Positions 1-12,067 are shown, counted from the first letter of the stretch. The stretch is DNA of 56,695 nucleotides from Pseudomonadota bacterium (GCA_018240595.1 JAFEFL010000041.1:1-56695), one strand, 5' to 3'. A program made the numbers and translations. Notes: generated by a model not told the origin, from the letters alone.

Positions 1-290
1 CGCCTCTCCGCGATCGCAAGCGGAGAGAAGACGCCTCGCCAGCGTCTCGGGCGGCCGCGCCGGCCGCTCAGGAGGTCTCGCAAACCTCCGCGTTTCACGG
101 CGCTCCGCTCCCCTCGACTTCATCGAGGCGGGCAACAACTGCGAACTCCGGCGCCCCCGCGCCGTTAACAACAGGGGCGATGACGCATGTCCGTTTCGCT
201 TCCACCCGTCCTCGATTTCGTCCCAAACATCGATCACAAGGGCCGCCGAATGAGCTTGCCGGCAAGACATCGCGGCGTATCGTCGGGCGA
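1..290. other. Leader region upstream of envC, no gene recognised
   Basis: No recognisable coding region starts or ends here. Two small inverted repeats are visible: CTCTCCGC at 4-11 with GCGGAGAG at 20-27, and GGAGGT at 71-76 with ACCTCC at 84-89. The frame used by the next gene is open back to the window edge, with an upstream ATG at 180. The peptide it would add is rich in Arg, Pro and Ala, resembles no leader peptide and lies before a clear signal sequence, so I treat it as noncoding. Confidence 0.4.
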
Positions 291-1625
291 ATGATGACTT
301 CGCGCAGCGCCTCCGATTCGCGCAGTTTTCGAGCGCTCGCGCTCGGCTGCGCGCTGCTCACCGGCGGCGCAGCGCTGGCGCAGACGCAGCCTCCGGCGCC
401 CGCCGCGCCGCTTGCCGCCGACAAGGCGCAGGTTCTCGACCAGCTCAAGGTTCACGACAAGGAACTGGAAGCGACGCGCGACCGGCAGAAGCAGTCGAAC
501 GACGCCGAGGCCGCGATCAAGCGCGACATCGAGCAGATCGGCGCCGACCGCCGCAAGCTGGCGCAGGACCTGATCGATACCGCCGCCCGCGCCCGCGCCG
601 CCGAGGCCAAGATCGAAGCGACGCAGCAGCGCCTCGAACCGCTCGACGCCAAGGAGGCGGCGATCCGCAAATCGATCGAGGGCCGCCGCGCCGTGATCGG
701 CGAGGTGCTGGCGGCGCTGCAGCGCATCGGCCGCCGTCCGCCGCCGGCGCTGATTGCCAGTCCCGAGGACGCCCTTGTCGCCGTGCGCACCGCCATGGTG
801 CTCGGCGCCGTATTGCCCGACATGCGCGTCAAGGTCGACGCGCTGGCCGCCGATCTCACCGAGCTGCTCAACCTGCGCAAAACCATCGTCGCCGAACGCG
901 ACAAGCTGAAACAGGATATCGCCTCCCTCGATACCGAACGCGCCCGCATGTCGGCGCTGGTCGACGAGCGGCAGAAGCAGCAGGCCGAGCGCGAGCAGGC
1001 GCTCGCCGCCGAGCAGGCCAAGGCGGCCGAACTGGCCCGCCAGGCCGGCGATCTCAAAGATTTGATTGCCAAGCTCGAGCAGTCGCTCGACCCGGCGGTG
1101 CGCGAGGCGCGGGAGGCGGCGCGGACCGACAAGCGGCCGGCGCTGTCGGCTTACCGCGATCCCGGCAGGCTGGCGCCGGCGGCGGCCTTCGCCTCATTGC
1201 GCGGGCGGGTGCCGATGCCGGTAAATGGCGTCAAATTACGCAATTTCGGCGCCCCGGACGGTAGCGGGGGAACCGAGAAGGGCCTGACCGTGGCGACCCG
1301 GGCGGGCGCCCAGGTCACCGCCCCGGCCGACGGCTGGGTGGTCTATGCCGGCCCCTTCCGCTCCTATGGCCAACTATTGATCCTTAATGTCGGCGGCGGA
1401 TATCATGTCTTGCTCGCCGGAATGGATCGGATATCAGTGGACTTGGGGCAGTTTGTGTTGGCGGGGGAACCCGTTGCGACCATGGGAACTGGCTCTCATA
1501 TTGCCGCAATTCTGGCGTCAGGCTCCAGCCAACCGGTACTTTATATCGAGTTCAGAAAAGACGGGACTCCCGTTGATCCAGGCCCATGGTGGGTAGCTGG
1601 CGAAGGCGAAAAGGTTCGCGGATGA
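291..1625 (+). CDS. envC: EnvC-like murein hydrolase activator (degenerate LytM domain)
   Basis: Periplasmic protein expected to activate peptidoglycan amidases during septum splitting. From the ATG at 291 it has about 444 residues. It begins with a signal peptide (FRALALGCALLTGGAALAQ, cleavage after ALA), followed by a long charged coiled coil (about residues 35-290, rich in Glu, Lys, Arg and Ala) and a C-terminal LytM/M23 fold. The zinc-ligand positions of active M23 peptidases (HxxxD and HxH) are not conserved: EKGLTV, LLAGMD and LYIEF stand where ligands would be. It therefore looks like a non-catalytic activator, as in known EnvC proteins. A longer frame opens at ATG 180, but the signal peptide favours 291 (or 294). 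Its stop overlaps the start of ctpA by 4 bp (ATGA), so the two are co-translated. Confidence 0.85.
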   Translation: MMTSRSASDSRSFRALALGCALLTGGAALAQTQPPAPAAPLAADKAQVLDQLKVHDKELEATRDRQKQSNDAEAAIKRDIEQIGADRRKLAQDLIDTAARARAAEAKIEATQQRLEPLDAKEAAIRKSIEGRRAVIGEVLAALQRIGRRPPPALIASPEDALVAVRTAMVLGAVLPDMRVKVDALAADLTELLNLRKTIVAERDKLKQDIASLDTERARMSALVDERQKQQAEREQALAAEQAKAAELARQAGDLKDLIAKLEQSLDPAVREAREAARTDKRPALSAYRDPGRLAPAAAFASLRGRVPMPVNGVKLRNFGAPDGSGGTEKGLTVATRAGAQVTAPADGWVVYAGPFRSYGQLLILNVGGGYHVLLAGMDRISVDLGQFVLAGEPVATMGTGSHIAAILASGSSQPVLYIEFRKDGTPVDPGPWWVAGEGEKVRG

Positions 1626-2959
1626 TGCGCAAGACTTCCCTGATTCTTCTTGGTGCAGCCGCCGGCGCGGCCATGACGTTGGTCGCCGTGCAGCCGCGAA
1701 CGATCTTCCTGGGATCGAGCGCCAAGGCGGCGGTCGCGGACACCTACAAGCAGCTCAATCTGTTCGGCGACGTCTTCGAGCGCGTGCGCGCCGACTACGT
1801 CGAAAAGCCGGACGATCAGAAGCTCATCGAAACCGCGATCAACGGCATGCTCGCCGGGCTCGATCCGCATTCGAGCTACATGGACGCCAAGAGCTTCCGC
1901 GACATGCAGGTGCAGACCCGCGGCGAATTCGGCGGCCTCGGCATCGAAGTGACGATGGAAGACGGCCTCATCAAGGTCGTGTCGCCGATCGACGATACGC
2001 CCGCTTCCAAGGCCGGCGTGCTCGCCAACGACCTCATCACCAAGCTCGACGACGACCAGGTGCAGGGCCTGACCCTCAACCAGGCGGTCGAAAAAATGCG
2101 CGGCCCGGTCAACACCAAGATCCGGCTCACCATCATGCGCAAGGGCTCCGACAAGCCGGTCGAGCTGACGCTGACGCGCGACATCATCCGCGTGCGCGCG
2201 GTCCGCTCGAAGGTCGAGGGCGACGATGTCGGCTACATCCGCATGACGCAGTTCAACGAGCAGACCACCGACGGTCTGAAGAAGGCGATCAGCGACATCA
2301 AGGCCAAGGTCGCCGACGACAAGCTCAAGGGCTACATCCTCGACCTGCGCAACAACCCGGGCGGCCTGCTCGATCAGGCGATCTCGGTGTCGGATGCGTT
2401 CCTCGACAAGGGCGAGATCGTCTCGACCCGCGGCCGCAACGCCGAAGAGACCCAGCGCTTCAATGCGCGCTCGGGCGATCTCACCGACCACAAGCCGGTG
2501 ATCGTGCTGATCAATGGCGGTTCGGCCTCGGCGTCGGAAATCGTCGCCGGCGCGCTGCAGGACCACAAGCGCGTCACGGTCGTCGGCACGCGTTCGTTCG
2601 GCAAGGGTTCGGTGCAGACCATCATCCCGCTCGGTTCGGGCAATGGCGCGCTGCGCCTGACCACGGCGCGCTACTACACGCCGTCGGGCCGCTCGATCCA
2701 GGCCAAGGGCATCACGCCGGACATCGAGGTGATGCAGGACGTGCCGGACGATCTGAAGAACCGCGCCGACAGCAAGGGTGAAGCCTCGCTGCGCGGCCAC
2801 CTGACCGGCGACCCCGGCAAGGAACAGACCGGCTCGCAGGCCTACGTGCCGCCGGACGAGAAGAACGACAAGGCGCTGCACATGGCGGAAGACCTGCTGC
2901 GCGGCACCGTCAAGAACTCGGCCTTCCCGCCGAACCCGAAAGGGGCGGTTCCGAACTGA
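1622..2959 (+). CDS. ctpA: Carboxy-terminal processing protease, S41 family
   Basis: Periplasmic serine protease that trims protein C-termini; in other bacteria such proteases control cell-wall hydrolases. It has 445 residues, with an N-terminal signal or anchor segment (about residues 3-22), a PDZ domain (about 85-170, with GGLGIEV near the start) and the S41 core. The catalytic Ser/Lys pair is visible in GGSASASEIVAGAL (Ser303 or Ser305) and SFGKGSVQ (Lys328). Ser303 to Lys328 is a spacing of 25 residues, which matches the Ser-Lys dyad of Tsp/Prc. I chose ATG 1622 because it forms an ATGA overlap with the envC stop; the frame is open 36 bp further up, but that stretch lies inside envC. Pairing with an EnvC-type activator suggests a shared role in peptidoglycan turnover. 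Confidence 0.93.
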   Translation: MMRKTSLILLGAAAGAAMTLVAVQPRTIFLGSSAKAAVADTYKQLNLFGDVFERVRADYVEKPDDQKLIETAINGMLAGLDPHSSYMDAKSFRDMQVQTRGEFGGLGIEVTMEDGLIKVVSPIDDTPASKAGVLANDLITKLDDDQVQGLTLNQAVEKMRGPVNTKIRLTIMRKGSDKPVELTLTRDIIRVRAVRSKVEGDDVGYIRMTQFNEQTTDGLKKAISDIKAKVADDKLKGYILDLRNNPGGLLDQAISVSDAFLDKGEIVSTRGRNAEETQRFNARSGDLTDHKPVIVLINGGSASASEIVAGALQDHKRVTVVGTRSFGKGSVQTIIPLGSGNGALRLTTARYYTPSGRSIQAKGITPDIEVMQDVPDDLKNRADSKGEASLRGHLTGDPGKEQTGSQAYVPPDEKNDKALHMAEDLLRGTVKNSAFPPNPKGAVPN

Positions 2960-2980
2960 GGGAACGGCGCGATCGGATAC

Positions 2981-3016
2981 CATCGGGGCGGCCTCAAGGG
3001 CCGCCCCGATGCGTTT
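2981..3016 (+). terminator. GC-rich hairpin after ctpA
   Basis: A perfect 13-bp stem, CATCGGGGCGGCC at 2981-2993 and its complement at 2999-3011, closes a 5-base loop (TCAAG). It is followed only by CGTTT, so the U-tract is weak. It lies 21 bp after the ctpA stop and before the deacetylase gene, and would end or attenuate envC-ctpA transcripts. Confidence 0.55.
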
Positions 3017-3100
3017 GAGGGCCGCCACGACCCCCCCGGGGTTTAAGAATTGCCCGATTCGCCGCGTGATAGACTCCGCCGATGATTCGCAGGGACTGCC

Positions 3101-4426
3101 GTGCAACCGGATGACCTGAACGCCCCGCTGGGCCAGAACAAACCCAAGAGCCGGTTCAAGCTCCCCGTTGCCGCGCCGCAGCTTCTCGCCGGCCTGCTGG
3201 CGCTGAGCGGGCTGGTCGTGGTGGCGTGGGCGATCGTTGCCAACAACCCGCTCGGCGGCGAGCCGATGGCGGTGGTCGCGACCAAGCCGTCCGGTGCTGG
3301 TGGTGACGACGGCGGACAGGGCGACGGCCGCGAGCATGTCCGCCGCGACGGTCCGGCAGGCCAGGCCGTCAAGCAGGGAGCCGTCACGGCGAAAATCCCG
3401 GACGGCGCCAAGACCGTCAACATCATCGACGGCTCCAGCGGCAAGACCAAGGAAGTCGTCATTCCGGGCACCGGGACCGGGACGGGCAACGAAGCCGCGA
3501 GCGCGATGGCCAAGGCGGTCGACGAGGCGCCGGCCGGCAAGCCGTCCGAGCAGGCTGCCCGCGATCGCAAGCCGTCGCCAGCGACGAACGACAGGAAGCC
3601 GGCCGCCGGCAACCTGCCGGTCGAGAACGACCTGTCCAAGCTCCTCGAGAAGACACGTTACGGCAACATCCCGAAGATCGGACCGAACGGCGGCAAGCCG
3701 CTCGCCGTCTACGCGCAGGTCAAGGCGCTGCCGGTCAACCTGAAGGATCGCCCGCGCATCGCCATCGTGCTCAGCGGCGTCGGCATCAGCGCTTCCGGCA
3801 CCGCCGACGCCTTCACGCTGCCGCCGTCGGTGACCTTCGCGATCGCGCCTTATGCCGTCGACGTCGCCAAGCTCGCCGATCGCGCGCGCGACGAAGGCCA
3901 CGAATTGCTGCTGCAGACGCCGATGGAGCCGTTCGATTATCCGAACAACGATCCGGGTCCGCAGACGCTGCTCACTTCGCTGACGCCGGAGCAGAACATC
4001 GACCGGCTGCACTGGCTGATGAGCCGCATGCAGGGCTATGTCGGTATTGTGAGTTACATGGGTGCGCGCTTCCTCGCCACCGAGCCGGCGATGGCGCCGG
4101 TGGTCGATGAAACCGCCAAACGCGGCCTGCTGTTCATCGACAGCGGCGCATCGAGCCGCAGCGTCGCCGGCCAGCTCGCTGGCGCGAAGAACATGCCTTA
4201 CGCCAAGGCCGACCTCGTCATCGACGCCGTGCCGACGCCGGTCGAGATCGATCGCGCGCTCGCCCGGCTCGAAATCATCGCGCGCGAGAGCGGCGCCGCG
4301 ATCGGGCTCGCCACCGCGCAGCCCGGCGCGGTCAACCGCATCGCCGAGTGGATGAAGAAGGTCGAGGACCGCGGCTTCGTGCTGGTGCCGGTGACCCTGG
4401 CGATGGCCAAGACCAAACAGTCCTGA
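3101..4426 (+). CDS. Divergent polysaccharide deacetylase family protein (DUF610)
   Basis: A 441-residue membrane-anchored protein starting at GTG 3101 behind an AGGGA motif. It has a short cytoplasmic head and one membrane segment (about residues 29-50, [20 protein letters not shown]). A long Gly/Lys/Asp-rich low-complexity linker (about 55-190) leads to a C-terminal deacetylase-like fold (about 215-440). Recognisable stretches are [41 protein letters not shown] and LFIDSGA. These match the family usually named divergent polysaccharide deacetylase, which commonly follows ctpA and envC in Alphaproteobacteria. The usual Asp/His metal ligands of NodB-type deacetylases are not obvious, so the activity is uncertain. 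Context points to cell-wall or division work next to EnvC and CtpA. Confidence 0.8.
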   Translation: MQPDDLNAPLGQNKPKSRFKLPVAAPQLLAGLLALSGLVVVAWAIVANNPLGGEPMAVVATKPSGAGGDDGGQGDGREHVRRDGPAGQAVKQGAVTAKIPDGAKTVNIIDGSSGKTKEVVIPGTGTGTGNEAASAMAKAVDEAPAGKPSEQAARDRKPSPATNDRKPAAGNLPVENDLSKLLEKTRYGNIPKIGPNGGKPLAVYAQVKALPVNLKDRPRIAIVLSGVGISASGTADAFTLPPSVTFAIAPYAVDVAKLADRARDEGHELLLQTPMEPFDYPNNDPGPQTLLTSLTPEQNIDRLHWLMSRMQGYVGIVSYMGARFLATEPAMAPVVDETAKRGLLFIDSGASSRSVAGQLAGAKNMPYAKADLVIDAVPTPVEIDRALARLEIIARESGAAIGLATAQPGAVNRIAEWMKKVEDRGFVLVPVTLAMAKTKQS

Positions 4427-4472
4427 CGCGCCGCGCCTTGCGGGAAGTCTCCATGGACGGCATATAGCCGAG

Positions 4473-4985
4473 ATGACCGACAGCGCGCTGCCTTACGACT
4501 CCCTGCCCTACCGCCCCTGCGCCGGCATCATGCTGCTCAACCGCGCCGGCCTCGTCTTTGTCGGCCGCCGCAAGGGCGGCGCCGAGCACGTGGACGCCAC
4601 GCATGTCTGGCAGATGCCGCAGGGCGGCATCGACGAGGGCGAGGATCCTTACGCCGGTGCGCTGCGCGAGCTTTACGAAGAAACCAACATCAAGTCGGTC
4701 GAGAGACTCGGCGAGATCGCCGAGTGGATCGCCTACGACATTCCGCGCGACATCGCCGGCGAGGCATGGCAGGGCCGTTATCGCGGCCAGAAGCAGAAAT
4801 GGTACGCGCTGCGCTTCACCGGCGACGACCGCGAAATCGACGTCGCACACCCCGGCGGCGGCGCGCACAAGCCGGAATTCATCGACTGGCGCTGGGTCGA
4901 AATGAAATCGCTGCCGGACCTCGTCGCGCCCTTCAAGCGTTCCAGCTACGAGCAGGTGGTGAAGGCCTTCGCGCAATATGCGTGA
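4473..4985 (+). CDS. rppH: RNA pyrophosphohydrolase, Nudix family
   Basis: Removes pyrophosphate from the 5' triphosphate end of RNAs and so starts 5'-dependent mRNA decay in the cytosol. It has 170 residues, the usual size for alphaproteobacterial RppH/NudH. The Nudix box is complete at about residues 51-74: [17 protein letters not shown] followed by YEETNI, with the metal-binding REL..EE core. Family hallmarks [38 protein letters not shown] and [10 protein letters not shown] are all present. It follows the deacetylase gene by 46 bp on the same strand. Confidence 0.95.
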   Translation: MTDSALPYDSLPYRPCAGIMLLNRAGLVFVGRRKGGAEHVDATHVWQMPQGGIDEGEDPYAGALRELYEETNIKSVERLGEIAEWIAYDIPRDIAGEAWQGRYRGQKQKWYALRFTGDDREIDVAHPGGGAHKPEFIDWRWVEMKSLPDLVAPFKRSSYEQVVKAFAQYA

Positions 4986-5088
4986 GACGTCAGGAATGTC
5001 GCAGGACATTCCGCCGCACGGGTTTCACCTTTCGGGCGCCACCATCGTTTCCTAATTCCATCCTTCGGATCAAACGAGGGATGAGACG

Positions 5089-5850
5089 ATGTTCGACGCC
5101 AAAAGCCTGCTCGACCAATTCATCGGCGGACAGAATTCGGGCGGACAGAACCCGCAAGGCGGCAGAGGCAGCCCGTTCGGCGGCGCCGGCGGCGGCGACC
5201 TTTTGCAACAGGCCGGCAACGCGCTGAGCGGCTTCGGCGGCGGCGCGCTGACCGGCGGTCTTGCCGGCCTGCTGCTCGGCTCGAAAGGCGGCCGCAAGCT
5301 CGCCGGCAATGCGCTGACCTATGGCGGCATGGCGGTCGCCGGCGCGCTGGCCTATCGCGCTTACCAAAATTATCAGGCGGGCAAGCAGGCGACCCCCGCC
5401 GGCGCGGCGCAGCCGCCGCTGCTGCCGCCGCCGTCCGACACGCCGTTCAATCCGTCGCATGAGGCCGACCAGCAATCGCTGGGCCGCAACCTGCTGCGCG
5501 CCATGATCGCGGCGGCGAAGTCCGACGGCCACATCGACGCCAGCGAACAGGCCAATATCTTCGCGCAGATGGACAAGCTCAATGTCGGCGCCGAGGACAA
5601 GGTCTTCGTCATGGACGAGCTGCGCAAGCCGCTCGACGTCGATGCCGTGGCTGCTGCCGCACGCACGCCGGAGGAAGCGGCCGAGATCTACACCGTGTCG
5701 CTGCTGGCGATCGACGTCGACAATCCCTCTGAGCGGGCCTATCTGGCGCTGCTCGCGGCGCGGCTCAAGCTCGACGACAAGCTCGTCGCGCATTTGCATG
5801 CGACGGTCGAAGGCGCGATGGCGCCGGTGCAGCAGAGTGCTATGGTCTAG
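5089..5850 (+). CDS. DUF533 / TerB-like tellurite-resistance-family protein
   Basis: A 253-residue protein of the YebE/DUF533 type; its biochemical role is unknown. The N-terminal third is strongly Gly/Gln-rich (about residues 12-50). A Gly/Ala-rich, probably membrane-associated stretch follows (about 50-95, including GGLAGLLLG and GGMAVAGALAYRAY), then a Pro/Ala linker. The C-terminal TerB-like helical domain covers about 125-250 (LLRAMIAAAKSDGHIDASEQANI, an acidic helix-turn pattern typical of TerB folds; AIDVDNPSERAYL). The start at 5089 has a GAGGGA purine run 13 bases upstream. It is a single gene between rppH and a bidirectional terminator. Confidence 0.8.
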   Translation: MFDAKSLLDQFIGGQNSGGQNPQGGRGSPFGGAGGGDLLQQAGNALSGFGGGALTGGLAGLLLGSKGGRKLAGNALTYGGMAVAGALAYRAYQNYQAGKQATPAGAAQPPLLPPPSDTPFNPSHEADQQSLGRNLLRAMIAAAKSDGHIDASEQANIFAQMDKLNVGAEDKVFVMDELRKPLDVDAVAAAARTPEEAAEIYTVSLLAIDVDNPSERAYLALLAARLKLDDKLVAHLHATVEGAMAPVQQSAMV

Positions 5851-5875
5851 CGCGCGCCGCGCCACATACTCCGTT

Positions 5876-5953
5876 CATTCCCGCGAAAGCGGGAATCCAG
5901 TGACTGATTGCGCAGCGGGCGGATGAGGCGCCGGTCCCCGCTTCCGCGGGGGC
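5876..5953. repeat. Paired-hairpin palindromic repeat
   Basis: Two hairpins face each other. The first has ATTCCCGC at 5877-5884 and GCGGGAAT at 5889-5896 around a GAAA loop. The second has GTCCCCGC at 5934-5941 and GCGGGGGC at 5946-5953 around TTCC, with one mismatch. The same two-hairpin plan recurs in this window at 25856-25930 and 51489-51570. It sits just after the DUF533 gene. Confidence 0.7.
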
Positions 5954-5973
5954 GAACGGCGCAATCGGCAAAG

Positions 5974-6006
5974 AAAAATCGCCAAGATTTCTCTTGGCGA
6001 TTTTTT
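5974..6006. terminator. Bidirectional rho-independent terminator
   Basis: A 14-bp perfect stem runs from AAAAATCGCCAAGA at 5974-5987 to TCTTGGCGATTTTT at 5992-6005 with a TTTC loop. A-tract and T-tract flank it on opposite sides, so it can serve the DUF533 gene on the plus strand and the end of the atp operon (atpC stops at 6030) on the minus strand. Confidence 0.9.
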
Positions 6007-6029
6007 GTATCAGCTCTTTTAGCGATGCC

Positions 6030-6437
6030 TCAGTGCATCGCCGTCCCGGTGAGGTGCCGATCGACCTGCTTGAAGTGGTCGAGCCGGGTGATGAGCTTGT
6101 CGAGCTCGTTGCCCTGCTCCATCTTCGCGACCTGCTGCTCCATCTCGGCGATGCGCGTCGCGATCGCGGCGCGGTCGAAGTCCTTCACCGCGTCGGCGGT
6201 GTCGGCGAGGATGGTCAGGCCCTTGTCCGAGACTTCGGCGAAGCCGCCGAGCACGACGATCTTCTGCTCGCCGCCGGCGCCATGGACCGTGAGGATGCCC
6301 GGCCGCAACGTCGTCACCAGCGGCGCGTGCCCTTCCAGCACGCCGAAGTCGCCTTCGGCGCCGGGCACGTCCACCTGGGTGACCTCTCCGGAGAAGACCA
6401 GCTTCTCGGGCGACACGAGTTCAAAATGCAAGCTCAT
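6030..6437 (-). CDS. atpC: ATP synthase F1 subunit epsilon
   Basis: Central-stalk subunit of the F1 sector that couples rotation to catalysis and can inhibit ATP hydrolysis. It has 135 residues, normal for the family. The N-terminal beta-sandwich begins [22 protein letters not shown] and contains the family signature [19 protein letters not shown]. The C-terminal helical hairpin is at about 85-135. It is the last gene of the atp operon; its ATG overlaps the stop of the preceding small gene by 4 bp (ATGA), with an AGAGG motif just upstream. Transcription probably ends at the hairpin at 5974-6006. Confidence 0.97.
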   Translation of the reverse strand: MSLHFELVSPEKLVFSGEVTQVDVPGAEGDFGVLEGHAPLVTTLRPGILTVHGAGGEQKIVVLGGFAEVSDKGLTILADTADAVKDFDRAAIATRIAEMEQQVAKMEQGNELDKLITRLDHFKQVDRHLTGTAMH

Positions 6438-6658
6438 TGAAGAACCTCTGTGCCCCTCGCAGGGTAAGGAATCTTAGTGCCGCAGAAGGGACAGTACAGA
6501 ATGGATTTGAAGACCAGATCGTTGTTCGGCCCAGACTGACCAAGAGCGATCTCTATCAAACCATCTTCAATACCGAACGAAGCTTCCTTCGTTGCCTTCA
6601 GCGCGTAACGCATCCAGTGGCAGCACTCGCCGACAATCTTAGGATTGTCGGCGACCAT
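6434..6658 (-). CDS. Small unrecognised protein with CxxC knuckle inside the atp operon
   Basis: A 74-residue open frame lies between atpD and atpC. It starts 3 bp after the atpD stop and overlaps the atpC start by 4 bp (ATGA), so it is placed for translational coupling on both sides. I do not recognise the family. It has a Cys pair with His near the N-terminus (C12, C13, H14) and a zinc-knuckle-like YCPFCGTKI (C56, C59), which together could bind a metal; this is inference. Codon use differs from its neighbours: third positions are about 60 percent G/C by hand count (45 of 74), clearly below the flanking atp genes. The subunit set of bacterial F1 does not include it, and atpD is normally followed directly by atpC. 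It could be a recent insertion or a lineage-specific accessory protein. Confidence 0.6.
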   Translation of the reverse strand: MVADNPKIVGECCHWMRYALKATKEASFGIEDGLIEIALGQSGPNNDLVFKSILYCPFCGTKIPYPARGTEVLQ

Positions 6659-6661
6659 GCC

Positions 6662-8107
<1,446 letters not shown>

Positions 8108-8127
8108 TTACTCTCGATCTGTGTGCG

Positions 8128-9003
8128 TCAGAGCGCTTCGGCGCCGGAGATGATCTCGATGAGTTCTTTCGTGATCATCGCTTGACGCGTGCGGTTGTAG
8201 GTAATGGTCTGCTTGCGGATCATGTCGCCGGCGTTACGGGTCGCGTTGTCCATCGCCGACATCTGCGCGCCGTAGAACGAAGCGTTGTTCTCGAGCAGCG
8301 CGCGGAAAATCTGGGTCGCCACGTAGCGCGGCAGCAGGTCGCCGAGGATTTCTTCTTCCTCGGGCTCGTATTCGTAGGACGCCGCGGCCGCCGCCGGCTT
8401 GTCGCCGCCGAACTTCGGCGGGATGATCTGCTGCGCCGTCGGCACCTGCGAGATTACCGACTTGAACTGGGCGTAGAACAGGGTCGCGACGTCGAACTCG
8501 CCGCTGGCGAACATCGCCGTCACCTTGTCGGCGATCTGCGAGGCGTTGACATAGCCGAGCGTGCGCACGCCGCGCAGCTCGATACGGTCGACGATGAGCT
8601 TCTCGTAGTTGCGGCGAAGCTGCTCGTAGCCCTTCTTGCCGACAGTCAGGATCTTGACCGTCTTGCCTTCCGACTGGAGGCGATTGATGTGCTCGCGCGC
8701 CAGACGGACGATCGACGAGTTGAACGCGCCGGCGAGGCCGCGCTCACCGGTGGCGACGATCAGCAGGTGAACCTTGTCCGAACCGGTGCCGGCCAGGAGC
8801 TTCGGCGCGCCGTCGCTGCCGGCCATGCCGGTGGCGATGTTGGCGAGCACCGCTTCCATGCGCTCGGCGAACGGGCGTGCGGCTTCCGCCGCCGCCTGCG
8901 CGCGGCGCAGCTTGGAGGCCGCGACCATCTGCATGGCCTTGGTGATCTTCTGCGTCGCCTTCGTCGCGGCGATGCGAACGCGCATGTCTTTGAGTGACGC
9001 CAT
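8128..9003 (-). CDS. atpG: ATP synthase F1 subunit gamma
   Basis: Rotor shaft of F1. It has 291 residues, typical of alphaproteobacteria. The N-terminal helix [20 protein letters not shown] with the following [16 protein letters not shown] is the family signature. The C-terminal helix carries the second signature ([15 protein letters not shown], then [17 protein letters not shown]). Between them a Rossmann-like domain includes [15 protein letters not shown]. An insertion around residues 195-215 ([20 protein letters not shown]) is of the kind seen in alphaproteobacterial gamma subunits. A palindromic repeat separates it from atpA. Confidence 0.97.
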   Translation of the reverse strand: MASLKDMRVRIAATKATQKITKAMQMVAASKLRRAQAAAEAARPFAERMEAVLANIATGMAGSDGAPKLLAGTGSDKVHLLIVATGERGLAGAFNSSIVRLAREHINRLQSEGKTVKILTVGKKGYEQLRRNYEKLIVDRIELRGVRTLGYVNASQIADKVTAMFASGEFDVATLFYAQFKSVISQVPTAQQIIPPKFGGDKPAAAAASYEYEPEEEEILGDLLPRYVATQIFRALLENNASFYGAQMSAMDNATRNAGDMIRKQTITYNRTRQAMITKELIEIISGAEAL

Positions 9004-9054
9004 GTCTTCTCAGTCGCCCTTAAGGGGTCTCAGTCTCAAATCAGCAAGGCGTGG

Positions 9055-9077
9055 ATGGCCGGGACAAGCCCGGCCAT
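9055..9077. repeat. Short palindromic repeat between atpA and atpG
   Basis: A perfect 9-bp stem, ATGGCCGGG at 9055-9063 and CCCGGCCAT at 9069-9077, closes a 5-base loop. It occupies much of the 87-bp gap between atpG (start 9003) and atpA (stop 9091), inside an operon. The start of a related element (GTCATGGCCGGACA) is seen near 39664. Confidence 0.65.
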
Positions 9078-9090
9078 GACCAATGTGTGC

Positions 9091-11180
<2,090 letters not shown>

Positions 11181-11194
11181 TTTGAACGCTCTTT

Positions 11195-11212
11195 CTTGTG
11201 ACTTTTCACAAG
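11195..11212. promoter_or_regulatory. TTGTGA-N4-TCACAA palindrome in the atpH leader
   Basis: A perfect 7-bp inverted repeat with a 4-base spacer, CTTGTGA at 11195-11201 and TCACAAG at 11206-11212, ends 15 bp before the atpH start codon. The half-site TGTGA resembles those of the CRP/FNR regulator family, with the 4-base spacing of FNR-type sites. It could equally be a small RNA hairpin in the leader. The rest of the 287-bp gap to the heme oxygenase gene holds one more inverted repeat (GGAATTC at 11249-11255 with GAATTCC at 11262-11268) and no convincing promoter. Confidence 0.35.
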
Positions 11213-11467
11213 CCTGAAGCCGTCGCCGAAGCGGCGGCGCAAGCCATTGGAATTCAAGAGGGAATTCCGATCCCGGATGCGCTCAGCCAAGCCCCGTGGG
11301 CGCCCCTTGGAAATCGAGGGGGTAGCTAACACAGCGGCCGGGGCGGTGCAACACGCGGCACGGCGTCAACCTTGTGTCGCGCCTGCGGCATAGCGCGGGA
11401 ACACGAACGCGGAACCGCGCGTTGCAATCGGCCTGCCACGCTCCCCCGTACCCCGGTCCCCCGCGTT

Positions 11468-12064
11468 ATGAATGTACCGCCCCCCACGTCGATCTCCGCG
11501 CGTCATCATCTCAAGCGGGTCACCGCCGGCCAGCATGCCGCGCTGGACGGTGGCTTCGGGGCGCTCGATCTGAAAAGTCGCAACGATTACAGGCAATTCC
11601 TCGCCGCCCAGGCGGCGGTGATCGTACCGCTCGAGGACTGGCTGACGCGCCACGACGCCGGCCGGATTCTGCCGGACTGGCCGCGCCGCAGGCGCGCCGC
11701 CGCCCTCGCCGAGGACCTTGCCGGCCTCGGCGCCGGCGCCGGCGCCATCAATATTGTCATGGGGGCACCCTCGGTGCCGGCCATGCTCGGCGTCGCCTAC
11801 GTGCTGGAAGGCTCCCGCCTCGGCGCGCGCTATCTGTCACGCATGGTTGCCGGCAGCGATGACGCCGCGGTGCGCGCCAACATGCGTTTTCTCACGCACG
11901 GCGCCGGGCTGCCTTTGTGGCCGAGCTTCCTCGAGATACTGGAAGCGCGCGTTACCGATGCGGCGGACAATGATGAAGCGGCGCGCGGCGCGCGGCAGGC
12001 CTTCGCGCATTTCCTCGCCGCGCAACGCCGTCACGCCTCCGTCCAGGTCGACGAGGTCGCCTGA
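11468..12064 (+). CDS. bphO: Biliverdin-producing heme oxygenase
   Basis: Opens heme to biliverdin, the chromophore of bacteriophytochromes. From ATG 11468 it has 198 residues; a longer frame from 11372 adds 32 Arg/Cys-rich residues that look noncoding. The fold signature is weak but recognisable. RVTAGQHAALD near the N-terminus holds the likely proximal heme ligand His23, and YVLEGSRLGARYLSR is the distal-helix motif typical of the BphO branch. It ends 3 bp before the phytochrome gene, so the two form an operon that makes the chromophore together with its receptor. Confidence 0.87.
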   Translation: MNVPPPTSISARHHLKRVTAGQHAALDGGFGALDLKSRNDYRQFLAAQAAVIVPLEDWLTRHDAGRILPDWPRRRRAAALAEDLAGLGAGAGAINIVMGAPSVPAMLGVAYVLEGSRLGARYLSRMVAGSDDAAVRANMRFLTHGAGLPLWPSFLEILEARVTDAADNDEAARGARQAFAHFLAAQRRHASVQVDEVA

Positions 12065-12067
12065 ACC

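Noticed and set aside
1541..4012. Very long minus-strand open frame (over 800 codons) opposite ctpA and the deacetylase gene
   Set aside because: It lies exactly antisense to two real genes, is full of Arg, His, Val and Asp as expected from the complement of high-G+C codons, and resembles no family.
5089..5850. Tellurite-resistance operon
   Set aside because: Only one TerB-like (DUF533) protein is present, with none of the other ter genes. The family name does not imply resistance.
11372..11467. N-terminal extension of the heme oxygenase
   Set aside because: The 32 extra residues are Arg/Cys/Pro-rich, unlike the family; ATG 11468 gives the normal length.
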